Shown: positions 21,101 through 36,100 of the stretch, in pieces | Layout: each line of letters opens with the position of its first letter | How positions within the stretch are numbered: position 1 is the stretch's first letter | Assembly: GCF_032854445.1 (NCBI RefSeq) | Contig: NC_088302.1 | Coordinates: 30,845,979-30,909,978, forward strand | Length of the DNA stretch: 64,000 nucleotides | Direction of reading: 5' to 3' | Source: Liolophura sinensis | Taxonomy: Eukaryota; Mollusca; Polyplacophora; Chitonida; Chitonidae | Notes under the pieces: generated by a model | Told to the model about the DNA's origin: nothing | What the model saw: only the letters and a program-made list of their open reading frames with translations | The model's database searches: none | Translations under genes and position numbers: made by a program

Positions 21101-24100
21101 ATATTCTTGAGTACGGCGTAAAACACCAATCAAAAAAAAAAAAAAAAAAAATCATTGGTATACATCACACCCTCGAGTGTAGATTTTAGATTCTTTGATT
21201 TTGTTGAGTTAGTGAAAGCTGATGTGTTCCTGCTTGGTTTGCTGGCATTACTTACTGGCAACACACAACCATTATTGGTTAAATTTAATATTTATTAAAG
21301 AATAATTTATTTCATTATTGTTTAACACCATAGTCAATAACTTTTGACTTTACTTTATGACAGTTAATTTTATGGGTGGTAGACACCAGAGTGCCCAGGG
21401 AGAAAACCACCGATTTTTGGCAAGTCACTGTTGAAACTTCACATTTGATACTTAGTGTGTTGTTTGTAATTGAGTGTGCTGTAATGTTGACAGGGGAAGA
21501 TGAACAATGGCATTGCTATGTTTGCAACCCAAGACCACTGTCTAGGATTATTGAAGACTGCAAACATGTATTTGACACAATTGAAAAGGAGAAGAAACGA
21601 GCAGAGGCTCAGGAGAAGAGAGAGAAAGGTAAAGTTAGCTCTAAAAAAGCAGATGCACCAAGCAGGTCAGTAACTGCGGAACTGTTTAGTGATTTGGCTG
21701 AAAAGTTTGTGGTGAACACAGAAAATATTAATGACATCGTAGACGATCTCTCCATAGCTACTAAGAACTTGTCTTCGCTTTTACGGACGGTCAAGTCCAG
21801 CATCATTGCTGCGGAGGAAGTGCAGAATCGGGATATTAATGAGGGACATTCTTCTAGGAGAGAGACCAAAGATGACCTGATGTTGAGGATTGCTAAGACT
21901 AGTTGTGTCGAAATGCTGAATAAAGGAGTCAGTAAATTCATGAAATCTGTAGACAAGTGTAAGCAATCTAACCAAAAATCTAGCCCGTCTTTGTCACCCA
22001 GAAGTCGGCGTCTCTCAAGTAAGAAAGTTACTCTATCTAACAAATTCAAGGATTTGAAAGCATCCATTAAGAAAAAAACTGCTAAGGAGGCCGAGGCAGA
22101 AGTAATAAGTGTGTCAGATTCCAGTGGAGAAGAGTTCCAACTTGGTGATACTAGCAGTAGTAGTAAGAAGGCTCGCAGAAAACTTAAATACGAGGAGATG
22201 AGGCCTAGTTCAAACAAGAAACTGTCACGGTCAGAAAGTTTTGAGGAAACGTCGGACACAGAGGCTTATGTGCGAGACAAGTCAACTAAAGGTCATGGGA
22301 AAAGGTCATCGTCAGGGAGTGAGGGAGAAGTAGTGCTTGAAACAAAAAACTCATTGCGAGAGAGTTCCTCCAAGACTCGCAAAAAGAAATCATCTTCTGT
22401 CAGTGAAGGCGAGGATGTTCCTGAAGTACGAAAAAGCCAAGATGAAAATTCCAAAGGACGGAGGAAAACGTCATCCTCGAAAGATGAAGAGAAAGTATTG
22501 TCTGAAGACAAGGCCGCCAAGAGTAACACAAAATCTTCAAAGAAGCCGTATTTCTCTGTATCAAATCAGCGTGAGACAATGGATGTGGATAATGGAGAGA
22601 AAAATGAAAAGAACAATGTGGAAGAAGGCTCCAGTGGTACAAAAAAAACGGGTCTGAGTAATAACATGTCTGGTTTGCCAGAAAGCATGGAAGTGGAAGC
22701 AATTGGAAGTGGTGACAAGCTCGTGGAAGATGAGGATGTTATAAATGATAATGAGGTGAACTGTAGTGTTGATGCCCTAGGTGATGAGCAGAATGTTCAG
22801 GTGACTTCGTCCAAACAAGATACGGCCGATGAGCTTGGAGATGAAGAGATGGAAACAGGTGGGGAGGGGCTTCATGGAACACCGCGTAAAGCACGCAAAA
22901 CTTCCAATGATGGAAGTAAGCTGCTGAGCCCGAAATCAGAGAACATGATGGCCCATCTAAAATTGTTGAAGGAAATGGCAGATGGGATAAGCAATGGGGA
23001 AGGTGATGATGGCGAGGACGATGATGATAGTGACGAGGATGACGACAGCGATGTGTCCTCACCAAGAATGAAACGGTGCAAGTCCTCCAAATTGAAGAAG
23101 AGTGCAGGTGTGTGCAGACAAAGATCCAATGACCTGTAGCCCTGTTTTTAAGGTCTTCTCTGTCACACCAACTTGTTTTTCTGGATTATTGCATATATGC
23201 ACTATTACAGTTGTGCATTTAGCAGGTTGTTTCACTCTCTCAGCCCTCACAATTCAGAATATCCAACATGGCTAAGAAGGTATGGTTTTGGTGGTAATTA
23301 ATGTTGGGTGAAATCTTGCTGGAAAGGTCACACAAATTCTCCGTTGCACACAGTGTCAGGATGTGCTGAATGAATTGGGAGGACTGATGCTATTGGTCAT
23401 TAAAGAAAAATCTAAAAAAGGAAAACTCCTGTTATTAAAGAGATCACCTTAAAACCAGGGACGCACCATTGTACTGTTTCTGTACTGAATTTATTCTTTT
23501 GAATTTATTATTATTTTCTTCTGTTAGTTCAACCAAGAATACGTATTTTTCAGAACTGTCAGTCATAATTACAGTGTGAAATGACCTAATATTTTGCCCA
23601 AAAAGTTCATTTTCAAAGGCAAACAGATTTACTTTTGGTGCTAAAACTCACATTTTTCCTGTAGGATATCATGTTATCTTCAAAACAAACATGTTTCTAA
23701 GATCGGTGGAACTCCAAGAATCAGGCGAAATGTATGACTTAGTAATGGGCGAACTTTTAGGTCATTTATCATAATAGTACTTAAAAAAATCGAAATTATC
23801 CATAAAAAATATTGCAGTTTATAACCTGAAATGCATAGTTTTATAGAATTTTCCTTATGGCAAACAGATATAACCTGGGAATAGCCTGAGATAACTAGTG
23901 AATTCAAATAGCAAGATATTGTGTAGCTTTCACCTTTAATATGAACTCTGAGCTGGGGTTCAGTTTGCAGAATCTTCAGGATTTAAAGCCAGTTTATTAT
24001 CTGTGCAGATTTATATAACGTCATTACGCAACAGGTTTGCCTTCTCATTACAAGTCAATGCATTACCATCTGAGTGATTCTGTGCCTAAATTAAGTCTAT

Positions 24101-27100
24101 GGCTTATAGGGTAATACAGATTTAGCTGTGGTTTGTCAGCGACCTCCGGATGGTTGTGGGTTTCCCCCGGGTTCTGCTCGGTTTCCTTCCATTATAATGC
24201 TGGTTGTATAAGTGAAATATCCTCGAGTATGGCGTATAACACCAAGCAAGTAAGTCGTTAAATAAATCTAGCTGTGGTTCTACAATATGTGTGTGAAGAT
24301 AGTGGAAAGATCTGCGGATTGCTCTTACGTACTCAAGATGTTTGCACAAAAGTCCAGGGCTTTGTGAAAATAAAATCAGTTATACAATTGTTCCTTTTGT
24401 TTTCTCAGACGATAAAAAGGATGGGAAATTGTTACTCAAGAAAAAGGGAGGGAAAACAGAATCTACTAATACTGACAGTGAAAACAGTGATGGAAGCACA
24501 AAAAACAAAGATTCCGAATCAAAACGAAAGGGAGAGGATTCAAGTTCTGCAGAGGATGAAGGCAAAGCATCAGCACAGAGGAGAAATAAACGCACATTCA
24601 GTGACAATTCAGGTAAAACTGGAGCAGTGTCACCCAAAGGAAAAAAATCTAGTCATGCTTCCAGAAGAAATAGTGGCCAAAAAGTAGCACGTGTGGAAGA
24701 CAGCTCCGAGTCTGACATGGAGTCCATTGGGAAGAGGAAATCTCGTAAAGAGAAGAAACACAAGTCAGGTTCGGAGGAGGATTCTGAGGATGACTTCACG
24801 AAGGCTACGAAAGCTATTGACAAGCTCTGTGAAATGCCGTCTGAAAACAAGCAAAGGAGGGGTAAAAAGGGAGGAGATGGTAGTGATCGGGAGCAGTCTG
24901 GGGCTGAGGAAGAAACAAAGGACACATCCAAGGAGGAGAAAGATACCAAGAAAGGTAAGATTATGTCCTAATATGAAGAATTTAGGAACCAAAGCTGACA
25001 GACACCATTCATGCTAAGACATTAAAAAACTGAATTCATGGAAGTTTTGACTTTTTGGATAAATTTGCTCCCAAACTTTGTGATAGTTAATTTTTTTTAT
25101 TACACCTTCCTTCATATGCCTGCATTCCTAAAAACTGGAGGTAAACAAAAAATTTCATTTGATTCAAAATTAAAATGGATTTGTCTGTTTTTGCACCTGG
25201 CCTCTTCATCTCAGTTTTTTATTGTTGGTTGAGTATGAACTCTCCGTTATTGAGAGAGGGGCAGTTAGGGGCTGTGAAGGTGCGGGAAAGCGTTGGCATT
25301 GGTGTTGGTGTGGGTATGCGGTCAGACATTTTTCGTAAAAAAGTTTACTTCAAAGGGCAACCATTCAAAACTTTCCAAGAAAAGAGTTTGCTTTATGTTT
25401 TAATAATTTGTCTAAGTGAGTTATAAAGATTCAGAAGAGTGCATTGTTACAACCATGAATTCTCAGCTGAGCTCAAGTAAACATTGCATACAATACAAGT
25501 CTCTGCTATAAAATTTCTACTCCTTAAGTGATGTATTTCAAGATTGTGTAGAAATGCACATTCAAAAGCATATAGAAGCCTAAAAATCATATGTTTGATG
25601 CCACTTACTTTAAATATTTCTTATAAGAAGTTTATCAGACCTCAAGAAAAGTCTTAATCGGTGAAACTATAGCAAGCCAATTAGATGAATTAAAATCATG
25701 CACAATGTTTAACAACTGTATGAACGGGCAATCTTGCCTGAGTTTCTCAGAAGCCTTGTTACTCATCATCATGGACATCAATAAATGCTTTCATTTGCTC
25801 AGATGGTTACAGAGCTGGCTTACTGAAGTATTTGCCCCTTAACCAATGCTGATACATTATACATATATTTAGCTTGCCTGTGTGAAGTACAGATATAGCT
25901 TACATGTATGTTGTACCCTGAGTGTGGGCGTCCAATAATAGAGAAAGCATTGTTAAACGAAGTATTAGGATGGCATCTGAAAAAGTACTGCAGGTATTGA
26001 GCTCGGGGTTTCCACACATGTAGAGCAGAATAGCACGAGGGGGATATTCCATCTTTGATTGGGTGTGTACTTGGGTAAGTCCCGTAAATTACTGAATTCC
26101 TGACATGGTGTATTGTGTATTAGAATCGGTGATAAACAAAATGTTAGGGTTAAAAATAATATATCTTTAAAGATATTGTATGTATTGACCTGAAGGTTTA
26201 CATACATATAAAGCACACTGACGGAAGGGGGATGTTTCATCACTGATGTTCTGTGAGCATATTAATTACTGTAAATTACCAAATTCACGATTTCAGTTCT
26301 TTATACATTGAGTTGAAGTTTTGCATTTATGTGTCTCAACTGGCGAGCTTGTGGATAGCCTTGCTACCAATTGTATGTATTGGTTGCAGCTCTTGCTGTT
26401 TTAGCCATGTATGTACCCTAATTCTTCAACCTTTTCAACAGCCTCTGTACCCAGTATTTTGAATCTTTCTGAGAGCACTGTGGTGTAGAGAAATAATTTA
26501 AACAGTTTTATGAAACGTGCATCTTTAACACAAACAAATCATTTTTAGCCTTATTGTCACCATAATTCTATGCAAAATTATCATGTACATATGCGTGTAT
26601 GCCTGATACAGAACAGTGCGATATTTTTCTGTATCACCATCCTCTGAACATTCGCACGCGCTGAACGACTCACACTGGGTGACATCTGGCTGAGAAAGCC
26701 CTGTCTTTCTAAACGGGAATTTCCATGCAGTGCTGACGTACTTACATGAACATGCAATTTGCTGTCCTTAAAACCATAAAAAGGTTTAATTTTCTACACT
26801 GCATTCCATTCTCAAAGGCAAACTGTTCATAATGATCATTTGCGTAGTCTGCTTCAGGATTTTTGTGTGACCAGATTTCATTCAGTAGCTCATACAGCTA
26901 TCATTTCGGGACAAATTTACTGTTCACAACATCTGCACATTAAGTGTTTGCCATTTTACCTCAGAAGAAAAGCTTCCATTAGTGTGGTATAAATGTCAGC
27001 CAATGAAAAAAAACTCTGAAATCCATAATGATGACTATTGCCAAAAATCTAACTTACTTGGCCATTTAATGAACTATGGCTTAGTGAGAGTAAAACTACG

Positions 27101-30100
27101 TGTACCCGACTTTTTCATGCTGGTATAGCAACTCACTGGTCATAAAAATGTTGTAAGCATCAATAATTGCGTTGTCGCTTCTCATAGTACCGGTGTGCCA
27201 CAAAAATCAGCCACATCATTTCAAATGCACCAGTCGCATGTAACCTCAAGTTTGGCCCTGTCCAACCAACCCAGTACTTCCAAAGAAATGGACTCCTGTG
27301 TCACATCCAGTACTTCTCCATTGCAGAATGATGCTTTTTTTTTTTTTCTCCTCAAAATTTCACACACAATGTAAACCATGACGCTTGCACAGGTACAACT
27401 GCAGGGATTTTCCAGGGAGCATCCTTGTCTGACGAACTTTCTGTCATCCACACTGGCGTGCAACTCACTAATTTTGTAATTTATTGTTTCACGTTCACTT
27501 GTAAAGTAGGTCGGTTTTTTTATGGCGTATACAAATCTAGACTATACTCTATATCAAAGTGTACCACTTGACGCCACTGGTCAGTCATAATCCAGATAAA
27601 GTTTAGATATTTGGTTTTTCAAAAATTTACCGTATGTTGATAAAAAAATGTTTTTAAGAGCACCGTTACACGTACAGGATGTTTTATAAATTATATTTTC
27701 ATCATTTTACTCAACTTGTTTGTGTTTGTCTTTTTTTTTTTTTTTGCTTTTGTTTTCTTCATATAACCTGCTTTATTGAACCATAAAAATATGCTTTATT
27801 TAGAACGAGCGTGTAATTTGGTTTGGAAGCATCGCACAGGCCATCACGCTACCAGATACTACGCAAAGCAGCGTAGTACAAGGTACATAACTGGATTTAA
27901 ATATCTCAAAATAGCTTTAGGAGGTATATGATAAATAGTACACTGTGCTGATCTGCATCGTTGTATCACTCTTTTTCTCAGTGGTTGCGTTGCCGCATTG
28001 ACCTCGTCCTGTGCAGCACAGTGTACTGATAATCTCTATATTCCACTGAAAAATGTGCATTAGTGGTTGAAAAGGTTGAAGATTTACAGTAAGTCAACGG
28101 GGTTGGTAACAAATGAAGGATGGTGGTTTACTCTGGGAATCCCAGTTTCCTGAGAGCATCAACATTCTTGAATATGGTGTGAAACTGAGAGTGAAATATA
28201 TAAATATATTGAATGGTTACATTCTTGTTATGTTAAGATTTGAACAGTTATTTTAGGTAATAAAACGTACATTGTAACTTTACGTACAGCAAAGCGTCCA
28301 TTAATATCCATAAATAGGAAAAGTTTCTCAAGATGTGATCACATTCAGTTGTGAAACATCCAGTAGAGCGAGAAAGTATGAAAAGTGTTGAGAAATTATT
28401 TCTGCATTTTATCTCCTAGATAAAACAGTTAAAGAGAAAAAGAAGAGGTCCTCAAAGGGAGGTAATACCTCTGAGTCCAGTTTAAGCTCGAGTGGAGAAA
28501 GTCCTGATAGTGATGATGAGGCAGAAAAGGATGATGACGAAGAGGTATCCTTCAAACTTAAGGTGAGTTCAGCTAGAGTATTATATTAACTGGGCACATA
28601 ATACAGATCCGTTGACCTGATTAGCTCAGATGATTAAAGCACTGGTTCCCCGCAACTATTGCGCCCTTCATCAATGGGGCTGCGTGTTCAAATCCAGCTC
28701 CTGCTGTTTCGGCTGTGGGTTTAAAGTCAAATAAAAATAACTGAACTGATAATAAGTGTTATATTTAGAAATATTTACAGGGTTCGAAAATGGGAAGAGC
28801 CCAGCAGGGACAAATTTAGGGGTGTTTTTTGGACAGAGAGAGAGGGGAGGTGTTGGACTATTTGAGAACAACACCCACACACCTGCCACAAAATAGCCCA
28901 AGATACTTCCCTTCATTAGTGGCGAAAATTACTGCACCTGACACACCCTGTTACAAAGCTTCCCCCAGAGCATGCATGCTGTTATGGAATTGATTATTCC
29001 TTAATTCATGATCAAGTGATTATTTGTGATATTACATAGTTGTACTTGATGGAAGATAATGCAGATTTGTGCAGTGACTGTTCCTCTACCATTTGTAAAG
29101 TCAGTTAAGTTCAGACTGGGTCAGTTTAGCTGAAACTAAAAGGAGAAATATGAATGTTCACAAAATCAGTATTGATCGTTGATGAATTTACCCTGTTTAC
29201 GGACCGCAACCTTGCAAAATAATGCTGGTTTACGGAATGGTTTTCTTTAGCCCAAAAATGAGAGGAAAGACGTTGATGACTCACCAGAGGGAGAGAATAA
29301 GAATGCAAAGAAGTCGTTATTGGCCGAGTTAGAGGGCCCACCCACCAGCGACTCTTCGGACTCTGAAGATTCCAGTGACGATTGTAAGTGAGATATGAAC
29401 ATTAATGTTTACCTCTTCTAATTCTAGTTCAATTTATTCCAATAATAACACGGATTTACAAGCCGTGTAATATCCTCTGTCTCGGCCCAACCGCATTTAT
29501 CTCCCCTGTAGACCTCAGGCCTACATAGACACACTGCTCAAATCATACAAATACACTCTTGTTGTTCATTTTAGTGTTTAGTCAGCTAAACAACAAATGT
29601 CAGAGTCAGTGAAAAGTTCATTAGGGATGCTGAACGGGAATGAGAAGAGGGCATCTCATTGGACAATGCTTAAAATTAATCAAATCTTGGATTATATTTT
29701 TTCTCAGAATTTATTAAAACTGAAGAATTTAAATTTTGCCATTTGTAAAGAATGTTTTTTTCTGCTTTCTTTTATCAAATACGGTAAAATTATTGAAACT
29801 CTGTGTGTAAGCCAGCACTGCTCTCGTCTTAGAAGCCATCAATACAAAATTGAAGCATAAAGTCCAGCGACAGTCAAATGCCTAGATTAGCCTAAGTGGT
29901 GTTTAGATTTATTTTCATTTTTGTCAGAATTGAGGATGAATCCAGTTGTACAACAATCCTGTTGTAGTTTTGTAAACATTTAATAGGGGTCAGAATTACT
30001 GGTACCAGAACAACCCCTCCAGAGGCTACAACCTGAACCAGGAATACCCCAGCCGTGTATCTGCAGGCTACTCACAAACTGTATAAATTATAATAGTAGG

Positions 30101-33100
30101 CCTATTATATGAACAGTTCAAACCATGGAAAAAAATATCCTGCCAGTATGTCCAATTTCGGAGAAAGGTGTTTATCACTTTATCCTTCATCGCCGAAGTC
30201 TTCAACTTTAATCTACCATAGTCTGCTGCTTAGATTATTATACGGCAAATACCTTCGACGTAAGAGAGCTAGAGTAAATGTGATGTCACCTTTCTGTAGA
30301 TAATGGGGACGCACTGAAGCTGTGACAAAATGAAGTTTCACTGTACCTTTTACTGGGTTGAAAAAACTCCAAATATGTATTTAATGGGGTGTAGGATACT
30401 TTGAATGGTCATTCAGTGGACATATACTTGATATTACTTAAACAGAAAGAAAGTAAAGATGAAGTAAATTTTGGTGTATGTAGGACTGAAAATCTGACTT
30501 GAATTGTACCTTTTTTTATCATTTTTTTTTCTTTCGATGAATTAAACATAAATAAATGGTTGCCTTTAATTTAGTGACAATAATTGTAACCCTACATGTA
30601 CCTAAGATGTAGTTTTGAGAGGTCTGAATGACTCTTCATTTTGTGAATTTATATATGATCAAAATTAGTATATATTTATTCGTGGTAAATTTTAAGTAAA
30701 TCCTGTTTGGGAAGAATAAAACAGTGTTGAGATGTGTGTGTTGCCAAATTCTCGCCAAAATTTGTACTCTTTGTGGTAACAAATTGTTTATGTTTCTTCG
30801 CCATGGTCAGGCCCACAACCAAGGAAGACGAAGAAGAAAAAGGCAGAAAAGTCCACAAATGACGAAGAAGGCTCTTCAGGAGTAAAATCTGAAAAAAAGC
30901 TGATTAAGTCTGAATTATCTGACTCATCATCGGACTCAGACTCAGATTTTGTGGCTGTGAAGAAAACAAAGAAACGGACTAAAAATAGCTTACTTGGTGC
31001 TAAGCTTTCTGACAGTGATTCTGACTTCATGCCAACGAAACGAAAATGTGATACCAATGGCAAGGAAAATGGAAAAGGGTAAGCTAGAGCAGTGAGGGAA
31101 AGGACAGGAGTTCCTGCTTCAGTTAAATTACATGTAAACCATTCTCTGTGCCAGGAACTTGTTAGTAAACAGACATATATATTCAAAATGTCTCTTGAAA
31201 ATGATTTTGGTGTGTGAATTTTTCTAAAATACACCAAGGGGCCTCCATGGCTCAGTTGGTTAGCGCGCTAGCACAGCGTAATGACCCAGGAGCCCCTCAC
31301 CAAGTCGGTCGCTTTGAGTCCAACTCGTGCTGTCTTTCTTTCCGGCCGTACGTGGGAAGGTCCGTCAGCAACCTACGGATGGTCGTGGGTTTCTCCCAGC
31401 CTCTGTCCTATTTCCTCCCACCATAATGCTGGTTGCCATCGTATAAGTGAAATATTCTTGAGTACGGCGTGAAACACCAGTCAAATAAATAAATAAATAA
31501 ATAAAATACACCAGTCATGTGTTGTCTTGCTACTTGTTTGTGAAGTGTATGTATTTGCCTTCATTGACAAGCATTAATTACTTAAATTAAATTAATTAAT
31601 TTGAATGGATTGTGATGAACATATCTATTCGCATTTGTAGGAAATTACTAAAACAGGATGTCCACGCCATATTTGTATAAGTTAAAGATAATAAGTACAG
31701 TGCTAAACACAGAGCGAATAAGAGAGCAAGAAATCGTAAATGAGCTGTGTTTAAACAAATATATAAAAAATTTGAATCTTGAGGGCATAAAGTACCATGT
31801 ATAATAAAGTATAATGTATCAAAATCGCTTTTTTGTATCAGCTGCAGGGTTCTAGTCAGTTTTCAAAGATCTCCATATTACTGCTCAAAGCAAATATTGC
31901 AATGATCATTACTAACAAGTTTTCATTGCCTTTGCCTTGCTTACTCTGTCCATAAAACAGTAGAAGTTAAGAAGACCATGTGAAATAAAGTAGGAAATGA
32001 AATTGTCAGTTGCAATCAAGGTTTGATTTACATGTTGAAGATTCTTGGTTAACAATTGTTTTTGAAATGACAGGAGAAAGAGGAAAGCTTCAGGTGACTC
32101 GAATGGAAGTGACGAAAACTCCTCCCTGTTCCATGACAGTGATGTCAGTATAGACTCTGCAGAAGAGAAACGCGCAAAGCGGCGTTCCTACCAGGCCAAG
32201 CGGAAGAGACGACGAATCAAGATGCAAGAGGACTCCGACAACCAGACCCAGGATTCAGGCTCTGACCAGTCAGGATCGGATAAATCGGTCAGTGAGAAGG
32301 TGTAGTTTGCCTTGCTGAGCAGATTCCCAAGGCTGAGTTACCCATTTTGCCTGGTTCTGAGAAGTTTGTTGATCTTTGTAGAGTGTCCTGAGGTTTATAT
32401 TGGAGAGATGATACATTACTGGATAAATCCAATTTTCAGCGTCAAAATAAATGTCTAAAAATGCACTGCTTGGAGGCAGAGTTTTTAGGCGAATGCATTA
32501 ATTATTTGTTAGCGCACTTAGGATGAGTGTGTTAAAACACACAATTATTCCCTGCCCACCACCCCATGCAAGAGTTTCAAGGAAGACATGTTTTAAGATT
32601 TATTTATTTATTTATTTGATTGGTGCTTTACGCCCTGCTCAAGAATATTTCACTTATGCGACGGGGGCCAGCATTATGGTGGGAGGAAACTCGGCAGAGC
32701 CCGGGGGAAACCCTCGACTATCCGCAGGTTGCTGCCAGACCTTCCCACTTACGACTAGACAGGAGGCCAGCATGAGCTGGACTTGAACTCATAGCGACCG
32801 CATTGGTGAGAGACTCCTGGGTCATTACGCTGTTTAAAGATTTAAGACTGCTGTGTGTCATGTCTAAATCATTTATGTTGCTTTAAAATGATTACATTCT
32901 AATATTTTGGTTGGCAGTGGTTTTTCAAACCACATACTGATAATCAGACTGCTTTGTGTTTTCGCCCGCTTCAATGTGGATAAAATTTTCTGGATGGTGT
33001 GTTAAACCATAGTGATTAAATCGCACATTTTGACATCTAAAAGGATGATGGACAGGAGAGAACCCCAGGGGGAAAGCGGAAAAAGATCCGTCGTATTCTG

Positions 33101-36100
33101 ACCAAGAAGAAGTTGATGGATGAGACGAAAGCAGCTGCCAAAGCTGAGGAAGACCGGAGGAAAAGGGTGGCAGAGAGACAGAAAAAGGTAAGTGTTGTCG
33201 GAGGCCTAATTTTTCAGCTTCAAATTCTTTATTTGGAGTGAGTGAGTGAGTGAGTGCTTGGGTTTTAACGTCGTACTCAACAATTTTTCAGTCATATGAC
33301 GACGAAGGAATCATTAGGGTGCATGTATGTGTAATATGCCTCCTTGTTGCAGGATGGATTTCCACCACTCTTTTATTTAGTGCTGCTACACTGAGACGAC
33401 TTACCGAAGGCAAGTAAGTCGCCCCGCCCGAGCCATTATACTGATACGGGTCAACCAGTTGTTGCACTATCCCCTTCATGCTGAACGACAAGTCTTAGGT
33501 GTGACTCGATCAAGTCTTTATTTGGAAAGTTTGTCCTTAATCAGTCTTTCATGCTCCTCAAAAACTTGAAAATCATGACAGATGATTGCTTTTTGATGTG
33601 TGATATGTGAATAAAATCGTGAAAAATTTGTTCAGGTAGAGCTCTTTAAGATTCCAAATTGTAGACTTGTCCTTGTTTCCAGTGTATTTGCATAGATGTA
33701 TGTTACACATGGGAAAGCTTGCGCGTAACATGCCACGTGTTGGTAGTTTACACCAGGCACTTTCTCCACCCATAGATCTGGCCGCCTTTATTTGTGGAAA
33801 ATCCTTGGGTATGGCATTAAACAACAATTAAATAAATAAATAAATCAAATAATGATTCGAGGTAAAGTTTCATCCTAATCTTGTGACATTGGAGACTTTC
33901 TGTTGTCAGTATAACAACCACATCATCCAAGAGGAGGATGACAGCTCTCCCAACAAGTGCCCTGTCACCACCAAACTGGTGCTAGAGACAAAGCAGGACA
34001 GCGAGGAACCCCTACTGGAAGTGAACAAGAAACTTGTGCGCAAGCTCAAGCCTCACCAAGTGGAAGGTGAGGATATTGGTGCCTGTTTCACTGTCATTCT
34101 CTCTCTCCTTTATTACTTGGGATAGCTGTGTGCAACAGACCAATCCATTTTGCTTGGGTGTCGGTGGAGAGGAGGGATATAAGGTAGCCAATCAGATTGC
34201 CATAATCAGCTGTCACTACTCTAAGCACCGCCCACTGGTCAGCCATTTGCAACACTTCAAATTTGACGTTGTTAGAAGTCTGACTGTACGTACATGACGT
34301 AGGCCCGTCTTAGAGGCCTGTGAGTGAGTAAACAATAGTTGTATGAAATGAACTTGCTTACTTTTTCGAAACATGTTACTAACATGTATTCTTTATTGGC
34401 CTAATCACATGTACATGTAGCATCAAAGGCCAGCTGATGTGGGGTGAATTTGAGGTGCATCCATCAAAATAGCAGTACATCTTAGTGCATGCTTTATGTG
34501 AAATTCACAGCAAATAAATGCATATTGCATGTGGAGTGGTATTAGTGATACGATTCTGTGGTCTCTGGTATGCCTCTCAGCAGCTGTCATATTTAGCAAG
34601 AGGCCGCTTCAGTGACATAATTGTTAGAGCGTCTGTCAGGAAGTTGGGAGACCAGAGATCAAACCTGGGCCAGGTCATACCAAAGACTTAAAAAATGGTA
34701 ATTGTTACTTACTGAGAGGTTAGAACAAGGAAACCGGACTGGTTGGCCCGGTGTGAGTATAATGTGACTAGGTGGGGTGTCATGTCTGGTGTCTTCAGCA
34801 TGATGTGGCAGCAGAACTTTTGCGACATGGACTTGCCCTGCCACAAGGAGAGATAGTATATGTATGACACCTAATGACCTGTTGTGGTCATATGACTAAA
34901 AAATTTGTAAGTATGATATCAAATCCAAAGCATACATACATGTACATACATTTTGGTAAGATCATTACAATATTTGCTTTGAGGAATAACATTGAGGTCA
35001 TTGTACTTGGACTGGCACCCAGGGGCTGATACCACAAAGCGATTTTGATATACTCCAATTCTTCAACATTTTCGCTTGTTTGCATGGCGTTTATTCAAGC
35101 ACATTCTGAAGGCATTATTTTGTGTTGACTGATAAAATTTTACTTTTGGTGAAGCCCTGAAACTGGCCAATTTAACCAATGTAGTTTTTGTCTCCAAAAT
35201 CAAAATGAAAATATGAATAAATTGCTCTTAAAGTTACTCTTTCATAAACGAAAAGGTCGAGGAATTAGCTAGAGCTGATCTAGGCCGATTTTGAACCCGA
35301 TATAACGGGTTTGGGCGTCGCCAGTTTGGGCGCCCAAACAAGTGACAAAGAAAAACAATATTCGCGGAAAAATGAACTTCACTGCTTGTATGGATCGGTC
35401 TAAACAGTAGGAAACAAAACGACATCAAAACACCCTTAAATAGGCCATTACAATCACAATCGGTAGCTAGCGTGATGTATTGTTTAAATCTCTGCAAAGA
35501 GGATACAGAATATGCATTGTCACATGCTGTTTGAATCTGCACGGAGAGTGGAACTCTTCTCCCAATAAATGTTAGGATAATCAGGTCACACGTGCAAGAC
35601 AGTGACCTCAGACAGGTTGAAGGACATCGCGCATACAAAGCCAATGCAACTGAACGTGCGCGGTGACCCCGAAATCGTGCACTAGGCAAGAAATGGCAGG
35701 CGAGGTGATAGCGAGACGTACCGGTTGATTGATGCCAAAATGCCGCGTCCAAAGACGACTAGAGTTAGCCATAACAAAAAAGCGTCAACGTATAGATCCG
35801 GCCGATTAAACAGCACAGAGGACCAGAAAAATCCACAAAAAATAACAGATTTTTTTGGCGGTAGTGGTCGAAATAAGGCAAGGATTTCAGAAGCAAATGA
35901 AACACGTGACGGCATCGATAGTGAGGGAAGTGCTGCAGAGCCAGAGGTGCCGGAGTCGGGCGTGCTGATATCCCCTAGCCCCGAACCGGCGTCGGCAAGC
36001 ACCAGCGAAACACCAAGCACTTCTAAACTTCACACCCAAGAAAACTTGGAAAATATACAGGAAAATGTCGACAGCGATAGGCCTTCAACACCAGAACAAA

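Noticed and set aside
21609-22259. 216-codon minus-strand ORF opposite ATRX exon 6
   Set aside because: It is a shadow of the Lys/Ser/Glu-rich coding exon and has no independent support.
28610-28740. A functional tRNA gene
   Set aside because: Only A- and B-box-like segments are visible; the arms do not pair along a full cloverleaf, and it resembles a dispersed SINE head.
35234-35752. 172-codon minus-strand ORF
   Set aside because: It lies across the left end of the transposon remnant and no part matches a known product; the plus-strand ORF explains the region better.
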